Positions 41,357 to 50,991 of a stretch of 64,000 nt of DNA are shown one piece after another. The translations under genes were made by a program, and so were the position numbers. Each line of letters opens with the position of its first letter. Positions within the stretch are counted from its first letter, which is position 1. The notes beneath the pieces were generated by a model. That model was not told the DNA's origin, did no database searches, and worked only from the letters and a program-made list of their open reading frames with translations. The DNA comes from Rossellomorea aquimaris. Its GTDB lineage: Bacteria; Bacillota; Bacilli; Bacillales; Fictibacillaceae. The stretch is from positions 992,001 through 1,056,000 of the forward strand of contig JAIVLN010000001.1 in NCBI GenBank assembly GCA_020524245.1, given 5' to 3'.

Positions 41357-42133
41357 TCACGTGACGTCTAAGTTCAATGAACCTAATTTTTCATAACGGA
41401 CTTCTACATGATCCCCACTGTTCACATCAATCGCCTCTGTAAAACCACCGACAAGAACGACCATACCAGGCTTAATGGTTTGCTCCGTCCGACTCAACAT
41501 CTTAGCGAGCATCGCAACCGATCTGACAGGGTGACCGAGGACAGCTGCACCTGTTCCAGAATGGAGCATTTCTCCGTTCCGGTACATCGCCACACCCATT
41601 TCATCCCATGCAGTATGATACGGAGAAAAGGCTTGGTCTCCTAAGATGAATTTCGTGGAGGATGCATTATCCGCAATCACATCAACGAGTGTGAACGAAA
41701 AGTTTTTGTAACGGCTATCAATGACTTCAATAGCAGGGAAAATGCATTCAGTCGCCATCCAAACATCCCGTGGTGTGACATGTTCTCCTCCTAATTCCTT
41801 GTTCAATACAAAGGCGATTTCAGGTTCAACACGAGGATGGATCAGTTGGTCCATGTGAAGAACAGGTTCTGACAGCTCCATCGATTGCGTCAATCTGCCA
41901 TAAATCGGCTCATCGACACCGACTGAGATCTGCTTCGCCTTACTCGTCAGCCCCATCTTCCAACCGACCATCTTGTCTCCGCGTTCTTGAGCAAAGTCTA
42001 TACACATTTTTTGAATATCATAAGCATCATTCACATTCAGCGAAGGATGTTCAATGGTCACTTTATCCATATCCCTTCCTGTCCGTTGATGTTGATCGAT
42101 TCTTTCCGCTAATTGTTTTAAATCCACTTCCAT
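41357..42133 (-). CDS. 4-Oxalocrotonate decarboxylase (DmpH-like)
   Basis: A 258-residue member of the hydratase/decarboxylase family. WKMGLTSKAKQISVGVDEP and the acidic RVEPEIAFVLNKEL metal site are visible. It is a paralogue of the 44.1-kb protein. The pairing with a hydratase in one cluster points to one decarboxylase and one hydratase. Assignment between the two is by resemblance to DmpH and by adjacency to the tautomerase. Confidence 0.85.
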   Translation of the reverse strand: MEVDLKQLAERIDQHQRTGRDMDKVTIEHPSLNVNDAYDIQKMCIDFAQERGDKMVGWKMGLTSKAKQISVGVDEPIYGRLTQSMELSEPVLHMDQLIHPRVEPEIAFVLNKELGGEHVTPRDVWMATECIFPAIEVIDSRYKNFSFTLVDVIADNASSTKFILGDQAFSPYHTAWDEMGVAMYRNGEMLHSGTGAAVLGHPVRSVAMLAKMLSRTEQTIKPGMVVLVGGFTEAIDVNSGDHVEVRYEKLGSLNLDVT

Positions 42134-42141
42134 TCTCCTTT

Positions 42142-43161
42142 CTATCCAATCGGTGTTTTTCTCTTTGCCAATTCGCTTGCTACATCTAAAATCATATCTT
42201 CTTGTCCACCTACTACCCGCTGTTTCCCTAGTTCTACAAGAATGTCCCGTGAATCAATTCCGAATTGATCGGCAGCTCGGTTGGCATGTAAGAGGAAACT
42301 GGAATAAACACCTGCATAACCTAGGACAAGGCTTCCTTTCGTAATTTCCTGCGGTTTAGGGAGAATTGGTGCTACCGTTTCTTCAGCCAGATCCATCATT
42401 TTGTATAAATCGATGCCAGTATGGATCCCTAGACGATCCAATACTGCTACAAGTACCTCTGTCTGGGTATTACCAGCTCCTGCCCCTAAACAACGGACAC
42501 TCCCATCGATCCATGTCGCCCCTTCTTCAATGGCTGCAATCGAATTCCCCATCGCAAGAGAAAGGTTGTTATGAGCATGGAAACCGATTTGAATGGACAA
42601 TTCATTTTTCAATGTACGGATCCGTTCTCTCACTTCATGTGGTAGCATCGCACCGGCAGAGTCGACGACATAGACCGTATCCGCTCCATAACTCTCCATC
42701 AGTCTCGCTTGCTCTACAAGCTTTTCAACCGGAACCATATGTGCCATCATCAGAAATCCGACGGTCTCCATCCCTAATTCTTTTGCCAACATGATATGTT
42801 GCTTAGAAACATCTGCCTCCGTGACATGTGTCGCTACCCGAGCCATTCGCGCACCAATGTTTGCGGCTTCTTTCAATTCATGGACTGTACCAATCCCAGG
42901 TAAAAGCAGTACGCCGATTTTCGCTTGCCGGCTAACTGAAACAGCAGCTTCAATCAACTTCATTTCATCCGTACCTGATAAACCATATTGCAAGGAAGAG
43001 CCACCGATCCCATCACCATGTGAAACTTCGATGTACGGCACATTCGCTTCATCCAGCTTCTGCACCACTTCTCTCACCTGCTCCACCGTAAATTGATGAC
43101 CGATTGCATGACTGCCATCCCGAAGTGCAACTTCCGTAATCGTTACCTCCCGTTGCTTCAT
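42142..43161 (-). CDS. 4-Hydroxy-2-oxovalerate aldolase (DmpG-like)
   Basis: A 339-residue HMGL-like barrel. The metal and base motif is [14 protein letters not shown], and the metal His pair is in [14 protein letters not shown]. It splits 4-hydroxy-2-oxovalerate to pyruvate and acetaldehyde and normally channels the aldehyde to the acylating dehydrogenase encoded next to it. The ATG follows AAAGGAG. Confidence 0.95.
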   Translation of the reverse strand: MKQREVTITEVALRDGSHAIGHQFTVEQVREVVQKLDEANVPYIEVSHGDGIGGSSLQYGLSGTDEMKLIEAAVSVSRQAKIGVLLLPGIGTVHELKEAANIGARMARVATHVTEADVSKQHIMLAKELGMETVGFLMMAHMVPVEKLVEQARLMESYGADTVYVVDSAGAMLPHEVRERIRTLKNELSIQIGFHAHNNLSLAMGNSIAAIEEGATWIDGSVRCLGAGAGNTQTEVLVAVLDRLGIHTGIDLYKMMDLAEETVAPILPKPQEITKGSLVLGYAGVYSSFLLHANRAADQFGIDSRDILVELGKQRVVGGQEDMILDVASELAKRKTPIG

Positions 43162-43185
43162 ATCAGAACTCCTTTCATGTAAAAA

Positions 43186-44064
43186 TCATGCCTTCTGGAC
43201 CATCTTGTTTTTCGCCAATTCCTCAGCTACTTTAACAGCAGACGCAGTCATGATATCCAGATTCCCAGAATACTCCGGAAGATAATCGCCCGCTCCTTCC
43301 ACTTCCAGAAACACCGTCACTTTATTTCCATCAAACATCGGTTCACCGCGAAGCCTATAGCCCGGCACATATTCTTGAACCCGTCTGACCATTTCCTTGA
43401 TGGATAAACTAACCTTTTCTTCATCCAACTGACCTCGGACTAAGCAATAAACGGTGTCCCGCATAATGATGGGAGGTTCAGCTGGATTCAGGATAATGAT
43501 CGCTTTCCCTTTATCTGCTCCTCCAATTTGCTCAATCCCTTTCGCCGTCGTAATCGTGAACTCATCGATATTTACTCTTGTTCCTGGTCCAGCACTTTTG
43601 CTTGCAATGGTCGCAACAATTTCCGCATACTCCACATCAAACACTTGATTGACAGCATGAACGATCGGAATCGTCGCTTGTCCTCCACAAGTGATCATAT
43701 TCACGTTCGGTTCATCCAAATGGGCTCCTAAATTGACCGGAGGGACGACAAAAGGTCCGATTGCTGCAGGAGTCAAATCCAGCACCTGCTTGCCAATTGA
43801 TTTCAACAATTCAGCATGATGCCGATGTGCCTTCGCTGAAGTAGCATCAAACAGAATCTCTGCTAAATGTGGCTTTTCCATAAAACCTTCTATACCGTTA
43901 TCGATGACTTCATAACCGAGTTCCCTTGCCTTACGCAGGCCATCAGAATTCGCATCGATTCCAACCATCGTTGTCAGTTCAAGCGTTTCTGAACGTCTGA
44001 GCTTCAACATAAGGTCTGTCCCTATGTTTCCAGAGCCTATGATTCCGACTTTCACTTTTGACAC
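43186..44064 (-). CDS. Acetaldehyde dehydrogenase, acylating (DmpF/MhpF-like)
   Basis: A 292-residue NAD enzyme. The nucleotide fold is [15 protein letters not shown] and the catalytic Cys is in [16 protein letters not shown]. It converts acetaldehyde and CoA to acetyl-CoA as the partner of the aldolase. The start is GTG at 44064 behind AAAGGAAG. Confidence 0.95.
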   Translation of the reverse strand: MSKVKVGIIGSGNIGTDLMLKLRRSETLELTTMVGIDANSDGLRKARELGYEVIDNGIEGFMEKPHLAEILFDATSAKAHRHHAELLKSIGKQVLDLTPAAIGPFVVPPVNLGAHLDEPNVNMITCGGQATIPIVHAVNQVFDVEYAEIVATIASKSAGPGTRVNIDEFTITTAKGIEQIGGADKGKAIIILNPAEPPIIMRDTVYCLVRGQLDEEKVSLSIKEMVRRVQEYVPGYRLRGEPMFDGNKVTVFLEVEGAGDYLPEYSGNLDIMTASAVKVAEELAKNKMVQKA

Positions 44065-44093
44065 TGGATCACTTCCTTTCTAGTAAACTCGGA

Positions 44094-44873
44094 TCAAGTG
44101 AACCGAACCGTTACCTCTCCTAGTGCATTGAACGTAGCCTTGAATTCATCCCCCGGACTAGCATCAACTGCCGCTGAAAGGGCACCGGATAAAATGACTT
44201 CACCCGCTTTGAGTGACACCCCATAATCGGATAGCTTATTCGCCAGCCAGGCCACACAGTTAGCAGGATTATCGAGTGCAGCAGCACCTGTTCCTGAGTT
44301 CACCTCTTCACCGTTTTTATAAAGATTCATCTGTATTGACGGTAGATCCACCGCGCGGACAGGCACCTTGTTTTCGCCCAATACATATAATCCGGAAGAA
44401 GCATTGTCAGCAATCGTATCGGCCAGTTTGATTTTCCAATCCGCTACACGACTGTCCACGATTTCCAGCGCTGGTACCACATAAGCGGTTGCTTCATATA
44501 CATCCTCAGCTGTCACTGTCGGGCCATGTAAGTCCTTTCTCAGAACAAAAGCAATTTCCGCTTCCACTTTCGGTTGAAGGACAAGTTCGCATGTGATCTG
44601 CCCACCATTTTCGATGGCCATCGTATCAAGCAAATGCCCATAATCCGGTTCTCCCACCCCTAACAAATCTTGCATCGCTTTTGATGTGAGTCCGATTTTC
44701 TTCCCGATAATCTTCTGGCCGGATTCGGTCTTCCGTCTTACATTCATCAGCTGCACTTGATAAGCTTCATGAATATCTAGATCAGGGTACACTTCCGTTA
44801 GTGGTTTAACGCCTTTTCGGTTTCTTTCTGCCGTCACTAAATGCTCTGAGAGCTCTATTACACGTTCAGTCAT
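44094..44873 (-). CDS. 2-Oxopent-4-enoate hydratase (DmpE/MhpD-like)
   Basis: A 259-residue paralogue of the decarboxylase, with GKKIGLTSKAMQDLLGVGEP and PKVEAEIAFVLRKDL. It would add water to 2-oxopent-4-enoate to give 4-hydroxy-2-oxovalerate, the aldolase substrate. Tandem ATGs lie at 44876 and 44873; the second has better spacing from AAAGGAA. Further upstream codons run into the 144-bp repeat and are rejected. Confidence 0.88.
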   Translation of the reverse strand: MTERVIELSEHLVTAERNRKGVKPLTEVYPDLDIHEAYQVQLMNVRRKTESGQKIIGKKIGLTSKAMQDLLGVGEPDYGHLLDTMAIENGGQITCELVLQPKVEAEIAFVLRKDLHGPTVTAEDVYEATAYVVPALEIVDSRVADWKIKLADTIADNASSGLYVLGENKVPVRAVDLPSIQMNLYKNGEEVNSGTGAAALDNPANCVAWLANKLSDYGVSLKAGEVILSGALSAAVDASPGDEFKATFNALGEVTVRFT

Positions 44874-44920
44874 CATCCGTTCCTTTCTGGTTTTATTGAA
44901 CCTGTTTTTCTTAAAGAGGT

Positions 44921-45064
44921 TGTTCAAAAAGTCCGGTGAAAATAGCTGTCGAATTTCTTCGTTACTCGGTCTCTCCGGTCCTCACGTATTAGCCACATAC
45001 GATCCGGTCCTCGAGACTGTCGTGCCTCGAACTTCTCGGCTCTTTTTATCCTCCTTTTTGAACA
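44921..45064. repeat. 144-bp MITE-like element with 11-bp terminal inverted repeats
   Basis: TGTTCAAAAAG (44921-44931) and CTTTTTGAACA (45054-45064) are perfect inverted ends. The inside is GC-richer and carries two CCGGTCCTC copies. There is no open frame for a transposase. I recall similar blocks in other Bacillaceae, without a search. It sits inside the catabolic operon between the semialdehyde dehydrogenase and hydratase genes. Confidence 0.75.
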
Positions 45065-45069
45065 CGTAC

Positions 45070-46545
45070 TTACAGTTTGATCGTAATATTGGATAACTCA
45101 CTATAAAATTCAAAGCTATGCATACCACCTTCTCTACCGATTCCGCTTTGCTTCATGCCTCCAAATGGCGTTCGGAGATCACGCAGATACCAGGTGTTCA
45201 CCCATATGATCCCTGCCTCGATCTGGTGAGCAACTCTATGCGCACGGCGTAGATCATTCGTCCAAATCGTCGTGCCGAGACCATAATGCGTATCATTGGC
45301 TTGTTCAATCACTTCTTCTTCCGTATCAAACGGCAGTACGGTTACGACAGGTCCGAATATCTCTTCCCGGACGCAACGAGAATCCCGGGTTAACCCTGTA
45401 ATAATGGTCGGATTGATGTAAAAACCTTTCTCATGACCTTCAGGGCGGTCACCTCCGGTCAATACGGTTCCGCCTTCTTCCTTCGCAAGCGCGATGTAAC
45501 CGTTAACCCGGTCGTAATGTTCTTTGCTGATGACTGCACCGACTTTGGTCCCTTCAACGAACGGATCTCCCACTAGAAGATCTTTCGTTCGAGCGACAAA
45601 CTTTTGTAAAAACGCCTCATAAACCGGACGTTGTACATAAATTCTCGACCCGCATAAGCATACTTCACCCTGATTCATGAAACTCGATTTCAATGTCGTG
45701 TCGATCACTTCATCCAAATCTGAATCAGCAAAAATGATATTCGGGTTCTTTCCACCAAGTTCATAGGACAATTTTTTCAGTGTAGACGCAGCAGCTTTCA
45801 TGATTGCTGTACCTGTTTTTGTTTCGCCTGTAAAAGTGACCGCATCTACATCAGGGTGTTCCGTAATCGCTGCCCCAGCTGAATCTGGTCCGAATCCATG
45901 GACGAGGTTGATGACGCCATCAGGGACACCTGCATCCTTACAGATTTCTGCTAGCACAGTCGCTGTCATCGGCGTCCATTCTGCCGGTTTCATGACAGCT
46001 GTATTTCCGGCTGCTAAACATGGAGCGAGCTTCCAAGTCAACAGCAGCATCGGAAGATTCCACGGGTTGATCATCCCTACAACCCCGACAGGTCTACGAA
46101 TTGAATAATGGAGAGCCGTCTGATCCTGCTGGTAAGCTTCGGTTCCCATGGAAGTCAAATAGTCTGCGAAGAAATGAAAGTTATATGCCGCCCTTGGAAT
46201 GTCGACTTCAAGCGCCATTTGATACGGTTTACCGGTATCCATCGCTTCCAGGGCCGCCAATACTTCCACTCTTTCTAAAATCAGATCGCCGATTCGACGT
46301 AAAACCGCTGAACGCTCCTGGGTGGTGAAATCTTTCCATGGACCTTTCAGTGCTTTTTTTGCTGCAGCTACAGCAAGATCAACTTCTTCTTTTCCGCCTT
46401 CCGCTACCCTCCCCATCACTTCCTCTGTTGCCGGATTAATATTTTCAAAGGTTTTCATATTAATAGAATCAACGTAATTTCCGTCTATGAAATGCCTGCA
46501 ATTGATCGGCTTTACTTCTTGTAAGATTTTCTCTTTTACTTGCAT
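45070..46545 (-). CDS. 2-Aminomuconate (2-hydroxymuconate) semialdehyde dehydrogenase
   Basis: A 491-residue aldehyde dehydrogenase. ELGGKNPNIIFADSDLDEVI carries the active-site Glu and GEVCLCGSRIYV the catalytic Cys. The C-terminal LRDLRTPFGGMKQSGIGREGG is typical of the 2-hydroxymuconic semialdehyde dehydrogenase branch. Its neighbours, the ACMS decarboxylase and a RidA deaminase, make 2-aminomuconate 6-semialdehyde the likely substrate, with NAD. GGAGGGCAC precedes the ATG. Confidence 0.92.
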   Translation of the reverse strand: MQVKEKILQEVKPINCRHFIDGNYVDSINMKTFENINPATEEVMGRVAEGGKEEVDLAVAAAKKALKGPWKDFTTQERSAVLRRIGDLILERVEVLAALEAMDTGKPYQMALEVDIPRAAYNFHFFADYLTSMGTEAYQQDQTALHYSIRRPVGVVGMINPWNLPMLLLTWKLAPCLAAGNTAVMKPAEWTPMTATVLAEICKDAGVPDGVINLVHGFGPDSAGAAITEHPDVDAVTFTGETKTGTAIMKAAASTLKKLSYELGGKNPNIIFADSDLDEVIDTTLKSSFMNQGEVCLCGSRIYVQRPVYEAFLQKFVARTKDLLVGDPFVEGTKVGAVISKEHYDRVNGYIALAKEEGGTVLTGGDRPEGHEKGFYINPTIITGLTRDSRCVREEIFGPVVTVLPFDTEEEVIEQANDTHYGLGTTIWTNDLRRAHRVAHQIEAGIIWVNTWYLRDLRTPFGGMKQSGIGREGGMHSFEFYSELSNITIKL

Positions 46546-46608
46546 TTAGATTGTGCCCTCCTTCACTCTTGTCATTTGAAAAACAAATGGTGACACGATG
46601 GCCACCAT

Positions 46609-47070
46609 TTAGTCCTCAACCTCAACGATCATCTCGATTTCAATGCTTGTATTGTTTGGAAGTTGGGCCATTCCTAAGGCGGATCTGGCATGCTTCCCGC
46701 GTTCTCCGAACACCTCTACAAGCAAATCGGATGCGCCATTCATTACTTTCGGCTGATCCGTAAAATCTTCCGTACTATTCACAAATCCCAGCAACTTCAC
46801 GATTCTTTTCACTTTACTCAGGTCACCTAATTCATATTTAAGGACGCTAAGCAAATTGAGCATGGATTGTCTGGCAGCGTAATAACCTTCCTCCAAGGTG
46901 AGGTGTTTTCCGAGCTTACCGTGATACTCATCTACACCTTGACCGGATGTGAAAATCAGTTGCCCGACCCGGACGTGACTGACATAATTCCCTGCAGAAG
47001 GTCGGACCGCTTTAAGTTGAAGTCCCAGACTTTGCAGCTTCTCTTCCGGTGTCAGTACTTTCTGTTCCAT
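46609..47070 (-). CDS. RidA-family protein, probable 2-aminomuconate deaminase
   Basis: A 153-residue YjgF/RidA-fold protein. The typical Arg is in GKHARSALGMAQLPNNTSIEIE. It is longer at the N-terminus than housekeeping RidA, as are the 2-aminomuconate deaminases of nitrobenzoate pathways. It would release ammonia from 2-aminomuconate to give 4-oxalocrotonate. The ATG at 47070 lies inside the 3' end of the upstream gene (59-bp overlap). Confidence 0.82.
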   Translation of the reverse strand: MEQKVLTPEEKLQSLGLQLKAVRPSAGNYVSHVRVGQLIFTSGQGVDEYHGKLGKHLTLEEGYYAARQSMLNLLSVLKYELGDLSKVKRIVKLLGFVNSTEDFTDQPKVMNGASDLLVEVFGERGKHARSALGMAQLPNNTSIEIEMIVEVED

Positions 47071-48073
47071 TTGTCCGCCTCTTTTCATTTACATTTAAGA
47101 ATTTCAAAGCGTTCCCGCCAAGGATGGCATTTCTCTGTTCATCCGATAAACTTTTCATTTCATCAATCACATTGCCGGGAGGAATTTCTCTTAACAAGAA
47201 TGGATAATCCGAGCCCATCATGACACGCTCATACCCGAAACGATCGATTAAATATTGGATGTTCAAAGGATCATAGTTGAGAGAATCAAAATAGAAGTTT
47301 TTCACATAATGGCTCGGTGGATGGGTTGTGAGCCGTAGATGCGGCCATACCTTCCACCCTTGATCCAATCTCGGTAGGATATAAGGAAACGATCCTCCAC
47401 CATGAGCAAAACAAATCTTCAAATTAGGGAACTTCTCAATGACTCCGCTCCAAATCAGACTTGCTGCTGCCAGAGCAGTCTCACTCGGCATTCCGACTGT
47501 ATACATGAAGTTATGCCTAGGCGTACGGTCTTTGGCGAGCGTTTCCCATGGATGGATGAACAACGGAACATTCCACTCTTCTGCCATACGGAAGAATTCC
47601 TGGAATTCCGGTGCATCCAAGTTCTCACCATTTACATTCGTTCCAATTTCAATTCCATACAAATGGAGATCATTTATGCAACGCTCCATTTCTTTGATCG
47701 CTGCTGCACTGTCCTGCATCGGAACCGTACCGAGACCGATGAATCGATCCGGTCTTTGTTTCACCGTTTCAGAAATGAAATCGTTCTGGATCTGAGCCAT
47801 TTCAAGTGCTGCATCCGTTGGTGCCCAATAAGAGAATGTAACTGGAATAGGTGAAAGAACTTGAATATCTACTCCTTCGCGATCCATATCTTGAATTCGC
47901 TTTTCAGGACTCCAAACTTGATCTGTAACCTCTCTGAACACTTTTCCCCCGACCATGATATTGGCACCGCATGCACATGTCTGTTTCAAGACCGGCCAAC
48001 GTTCCTGTCCGTACTTTTCCATGAAATCGGGTAGGGCGTGTGGAATGACATGCGTATGAAAATCTATTCTCAT
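47012..48073 (-). CDS. 2-Amino-3-carboxymuconate-6-semialdehyde decarboxylase (ACMSD)
   Basis: A 353-residue amidohydrolase-fold decarboxylase. Metal ligands are in DFHTHVIP (HxH), VPLFIHPWE, CFAHGGGSFPY and MMGSDYPF. It decarboxylates the unstable ring-cleavage product of 3-hydroxyanthranilate, diverting it from quinolinate. The ATG at 48073 overlaps the upstream stop (ATGA). The last 20-25 residues are hydrophilic, run on in a frame over the ridA start, and look like an extension after a lost stop. Confidence 0.92.
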   Translation of the reverse strand: MRIDFHTHVIPHALPDFMEKYGQERWPVLKQTCACGANIMVGGKVFREVTDQVWSPEKRIQDMDREGVDIQVLSPIPVTFSYWAPTDAALEMAQIQNDFISETVKQRPDRFIGLGTVPMQDSAAAIKEMERCINDLHLYGIEIGTNVNGENLDAPEFQEFFRMAEEWNVPLFIHPWETLAKDRTPRHNFMYTVGMPSETALAAASLIWSGVIEKFPNLKICFAHGGGSFPYILPRLDQGWKVWPHLRLTTHPPSHYVKNFYFDSLNYDPLNIQYLIDRFGYERVMMGSDYPFLLREIPPGNVIDEMKSLSDEQRNAILGGNALKFLNVNEKRRTNGTESTDTGREAAKSGTST

Positions 48074-48624
48074 TTCCACTCATCTGCTTCTTCTGGCATC
48101 ATATGGCCGCACTTGTCACACTTCCTTAATTCAGGACTGCTATTGAACTGCTCAATTGCTTCTTTAACTTGCGTCTCAATGTTCGTTAATTGGACGGTCA
48201 CTTTATGCATCTGGTGATCACACTCATCACAGAACCAGACAAAGTGTTCAAGTTCCCCTTCTCCTCTTTTCCTTTCGAGGACAATTCCGTAAGAATCAGC
48301 GGTACGATGTGGGGAATGAGGAACCATTGCAGGCAGCATGAAAATGTCTCCCTCACCAACGGTCACGATTTCCCTTTCTCCTTGATCATTAATGCATTCG
48401 ACATAACAATTGCCCTTTACTTGATAGAAGAATTCGTCGGAAGGATCTACGTGAAAATCACGTCTTTTATTCGGTCCACCTATGAGCATCGCAATGAACT
48501 CTGAATCCTCCCAAAGGACTTTGTTATTGACCGGTGGTTTTAAAAGATCTTTATTGTCCTGGATGATTTTCATCAAGTTACCGACTCTACTATTTAAATT
48601 TGTTGTGTTTGATTTAACAGACAT
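48070..48624 (-). CDS. 3-Hydroxyanthranilate 3,4-dioxygenase
   Basis: A 184-residue cupin dioxygenase. Fe ligands are His and Glu in DFHVDPSDEFFYQVKG, and a His in PAMVPHSPHR. The C-terminal part has two CxxC pairs (CDEC, CDKC), the rubredoxin-like iron site of bacterial enzymes. It opens the ring of 3-hydroxyanthranilate to ACMS. The ATG at 48624 follows GAGGAGGAG. It is followed at once by the decarboxylase. Confidence 0.95.
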   Translation of the reverse strand: MSVKSNTTNLNSRVGNLMKIIQDNKDLLKPPVNNKVLWEDSEFIAMLIGGPNKRRDFHVDPSDEFFYQVKGNCYVECINDQGEREIVTVGEGDIFMLPAMVPHSPHRTADSYGIVLERKRGEGELEHFVWFCDECDHQMHKVTVQLTNIETQVKEAIEQFNSSPELRKCDKCGHMMPEEADEWK

Positions 48625-48646
48625 GATACTCCTCCTCATTTTTAAA

Positions 48647-48660
48647 TGTAAGCGCTGTCA
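48647..48660. promoter_or_regulatory. cre (CcpA) site before the 3-hydroxyanthranilate dioxygenase gene
   Basis: TGTAAGCGCTGTCA matches the cre consensus TGWAANCGNTNWCA at every position. It overlaps the stop codon of the iclR-type gene and ends 23 bp before the dioxygenase ATG, so it could act as a roadblock to transcription from upstream. Confidence 0.75.
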
Positions 48661-49407
48661 TAATACACTGATATAACCCAATTCATTCGAAATCGACTGA
48701 GCTGTCTTCACGACACTCTGAATGATTGTCCTGCTTTCCCTACCTTGCATATAAGCAATCGGACCAACCATATTAAGTGCAGCTACAGTCTGGCCTGTAT
48801 AGGACTGAATAGGGGCAGCTACGGCATACATACCGTGTTCATTCTCATTATTAGAGATTGAATATCCCTGTTTTCGGATTTGCTTCAACTCGTCCATCAA
48901 CTTGTCAACACACGTAATCGTATTCGGTGCCCGCTGCAACAAGCCCATTGACAATGTCGGTTGCACGAAAGAAGGATTGAATGCTAACAGCACTTTCCCT
49001 GTACTGGTGCAATAAGCTGGTTTCTTCGCACCAACATACGTTGGCAGTGGCATGGAATCTTTTGAAGCTACTTTCAGTACAAATCGAACTTCACCAGCAT
49101 CAAACATCCCAATATGAACCGTTCCGCAGTATTTCCGAATGAGATTCTCTACAATCGGGATCGCTTCACTATAAATATCCTGTTGGTACATAACATGATT
49201 ACTCCACTCTAATAACTTCCACCCGAGGCGATATTTTTTACGACTATCTTGAATGAGAATGCCTTCCTGACACAATGTCCGAACCAGGTGATGCGTTGTA
49301 CTTGGGTTCATATCCAGCTTCTGTGCAATTTCCAGATTTCCTAGAGCAGGCTCCTCATTCGTAAAACAATTCAAAATTTTCGTAATTTTATTGATAGACG
49401 AAATCAT
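48658..49407 (-). CDS. IclR-family transcription regulator
   Basis: A 249-residue regulator. The N-terminal winged helix-turn-helix is LGNLEIAQKLDMNPSTTHHL, and the effector-binding domain has YCTSTGKVLLAF and ISNNENEHGMYAVAAPI. IclR proteins often control aromatic catabolism. It sits inside the gene cluster, between the monooxygenase and the dioxygenase, and probably controls the cluster. The ATG at 49407 follows AAGGAGAG. Confidence 0.93.
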   Translation of the reverse strand: MISSINKITKILNCFTNEEPALGNLEIAQKLDMNPSTTHHLVRTLCQEGILIQDSRKKYRLGWKLLEWSNHVMYQQDIYSEAIPIVENLIRKYCGTVHIGMFDAGEVRFVLKVASKDSMPLPTYVGAKKPAYCTSTGKVLLAFNPSFVQPTLSMGLLQRAPNTITCVDKLMDELKQIRKQGYSISNNENEHGMYAVAAPIQSYTGQTVAALNMVGPIAYMQGRESRTIIQSVVKTAQSISNELGYISVL

Positions 49408-49488
49408 ATATTTACTCTCCTTGTAAACATATTTAAAATCCGCTACGGTAGATTATTAGATAAATGGAGAGTATTTCCTTTTAAACTT

Positions 49489-50970
49489 TTAATTTTTAAT
49501 CAACTGTTTTTGTGTGGCAGATGCTGTTTCTAATGCATCTTTCACCATCGGGAAATCGTACTTTCGTTTGAAACCGTCATAGAACCAGCATAATCTTCTT
49601 AGTGGATCACCAGAATAGTAACGTTCATATTGGAGAAGTCTTTGACCGAATGCTTCACCGGATAAATCCCAGGCGAGCTTGAACAATTGAACACGTTCTT
49701 CTGAGGAAACGCCTTCTCGACCTACGTAATATTTGTCGACAATCGGCTTCAGTTCCTCATGTTCAAAATCAGCACCCATCGGAGACATCAACAATCCACC
49801 CGCTCCAATCGTCTGAATGATTTCAATCGCACGAGGATAAAGCTTAGGCAACATCCCTCGGATCGTTTCGAGCGGAGCAGCAGCTGGACGCAATTCCCCT
49901 TGCGGCGTTGTCTCATATTCATACTCCGAAACTCTTAACAGTGAACGAATGACTTCAACGGATTGAATCAATTCTCCTAATTGTGTTTTTACATTCGGAT
50001 AGACATCCACCCCGATTGAGTCTGCAATCTTACAAGCTACTTCCATCGCAAATGAGAGCTTTACCCAACCTCTGACGCCGGATTGATGTGCTGGCTGGAT
50101 TCCGATACCGGTTTTCGGATATAACAGATTGGCAGCTTCTACATTTTGATTGATGAACACTCGATTCCATGGGACGAATACATTTTCAAATACGAGTAGT
50201 GCATCCATTTCTTCGAATCTTGAAGCTAGTGGATGATCGAACAATGAGCGTTTACCGTCTTGCGTCGGCTCGCGGCAAATGATCTTAAGTCCCGGCGTAT
50301 CAATTGGCAAAGCGAAAGCCACTGCATGTTTTTCATCACCCGGCTGGAATCCTGGGAATGAATATATGATGACCTCGTCTGTTACCGGCGCTAGTGTAGC
50401 TAGCATTTTTGCTCCACTTACGACTAATCCATCTTCTTTTTCTGCCACTACCCCGAGGTGGGTGAATTCATTTTCCTGTTCATGCGATGCTTTGCTTCGA
50501 TCGTTTTGAGGATTAATGATGGCATGGGTCAGGAAAACGTCATTATCACGCACATGTTTAAAATAGTTGACCATGTTCTCTCCCCATTGCGGATCATACT
50601 GATTCAAAAACCACGTATTACTCGCCATGGAAGTAACCGTAACATTCAAAAAGTCTGGCGTACGTCCCATCGTACCGAACGTCGCTCTCGACCAGACTTC
50701 AAACAAGTCACTTCTTTTTTTGAGATCTTCAAACGTCTTTGGAACCAGGAAGGAGTTATTAACCCGCTCACCCGTTTCTTCACAGACATGTGTAATGCGA
50801 TCCTGATATTTTGGATCGTGCTGCATATCATACAGTTTTGCGATTTCATGAATCGGTTGGCGGAAAATCGGTTCAGAATACACATCCTCGACTTTTCGAC
50901 CACCCAACCAAACTTCAGGTTTCCGTGCTTTTAATCCCTTAATGTACTGCTCGCCTGTTCTTATCCCCAT
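49489..50970 (-). CDS. FADH2-dependent aromatic monooxygenase (HpaB family), inferred anthranilate 3-hydroxylase
   Basis: A 493-residue flavin monooxygenase of the 4-hydroxyphenylacetate 3-hydroxylase family ([45 protein letters not shown]). Such enzymes use reduced flavin from a separate reductase, encoded just upstream. The family usually ortho-hydroxylates phenols. Here the next step in the cluster is 3-hydroxyanthranilate cleavage, and no kynureninase or kynurenine monooxygenase is present, so anthranilate is the inferred substrate. I recall a 3-hydroxyanthranilate route for anthranilate proposed in Geobacillus. Confidence 0.85.
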   Translation of the reverse strand: MGIRTGEQYIKGLKARKPEVWLGGRKVEDVYSEPIFRQPIHEIAKLYDMQHDPKYQDRITHVCEETGERVNNSFLVPKTFEDLKKRSDLFEVWSRATFGTMGRTPDFLNVTVTSMASNTWFLNQYDPQWGENMVNYFKHVRDNDVFLTHAIINPQNDRSKASHEQENEFTHLGVVAEKEDGLVVSGAKMLATLAPVTDEVIIYSFPGFQPGDEKHAVAFALPIDTPGLKIICREPTQDGKRSLFDHPLASRFEEMDALLVFENVFVPWNRVFINQNVEAANLLYPKTGIGIQPAHQSGVRGWVKLSFAMEVACKIADSIGVDVYPNVKTQLGELIQSVEVIRSLLRVSEYEYETTPQGELRPAAAPLETIRGMLPKLYPRAIEIIQTIGAGGLLMSPMGADFEHEELKPIVDKYYVGREGVSSEERVQLFKLAWDLSGEAFGQRLLQYERYYSGDPLRRLCWFYDGFKRKYDFPMVKDALETASATQKQLIKN

Positions 50971-50991
50971 CTATTCTCCTCCTTTTAAAGT

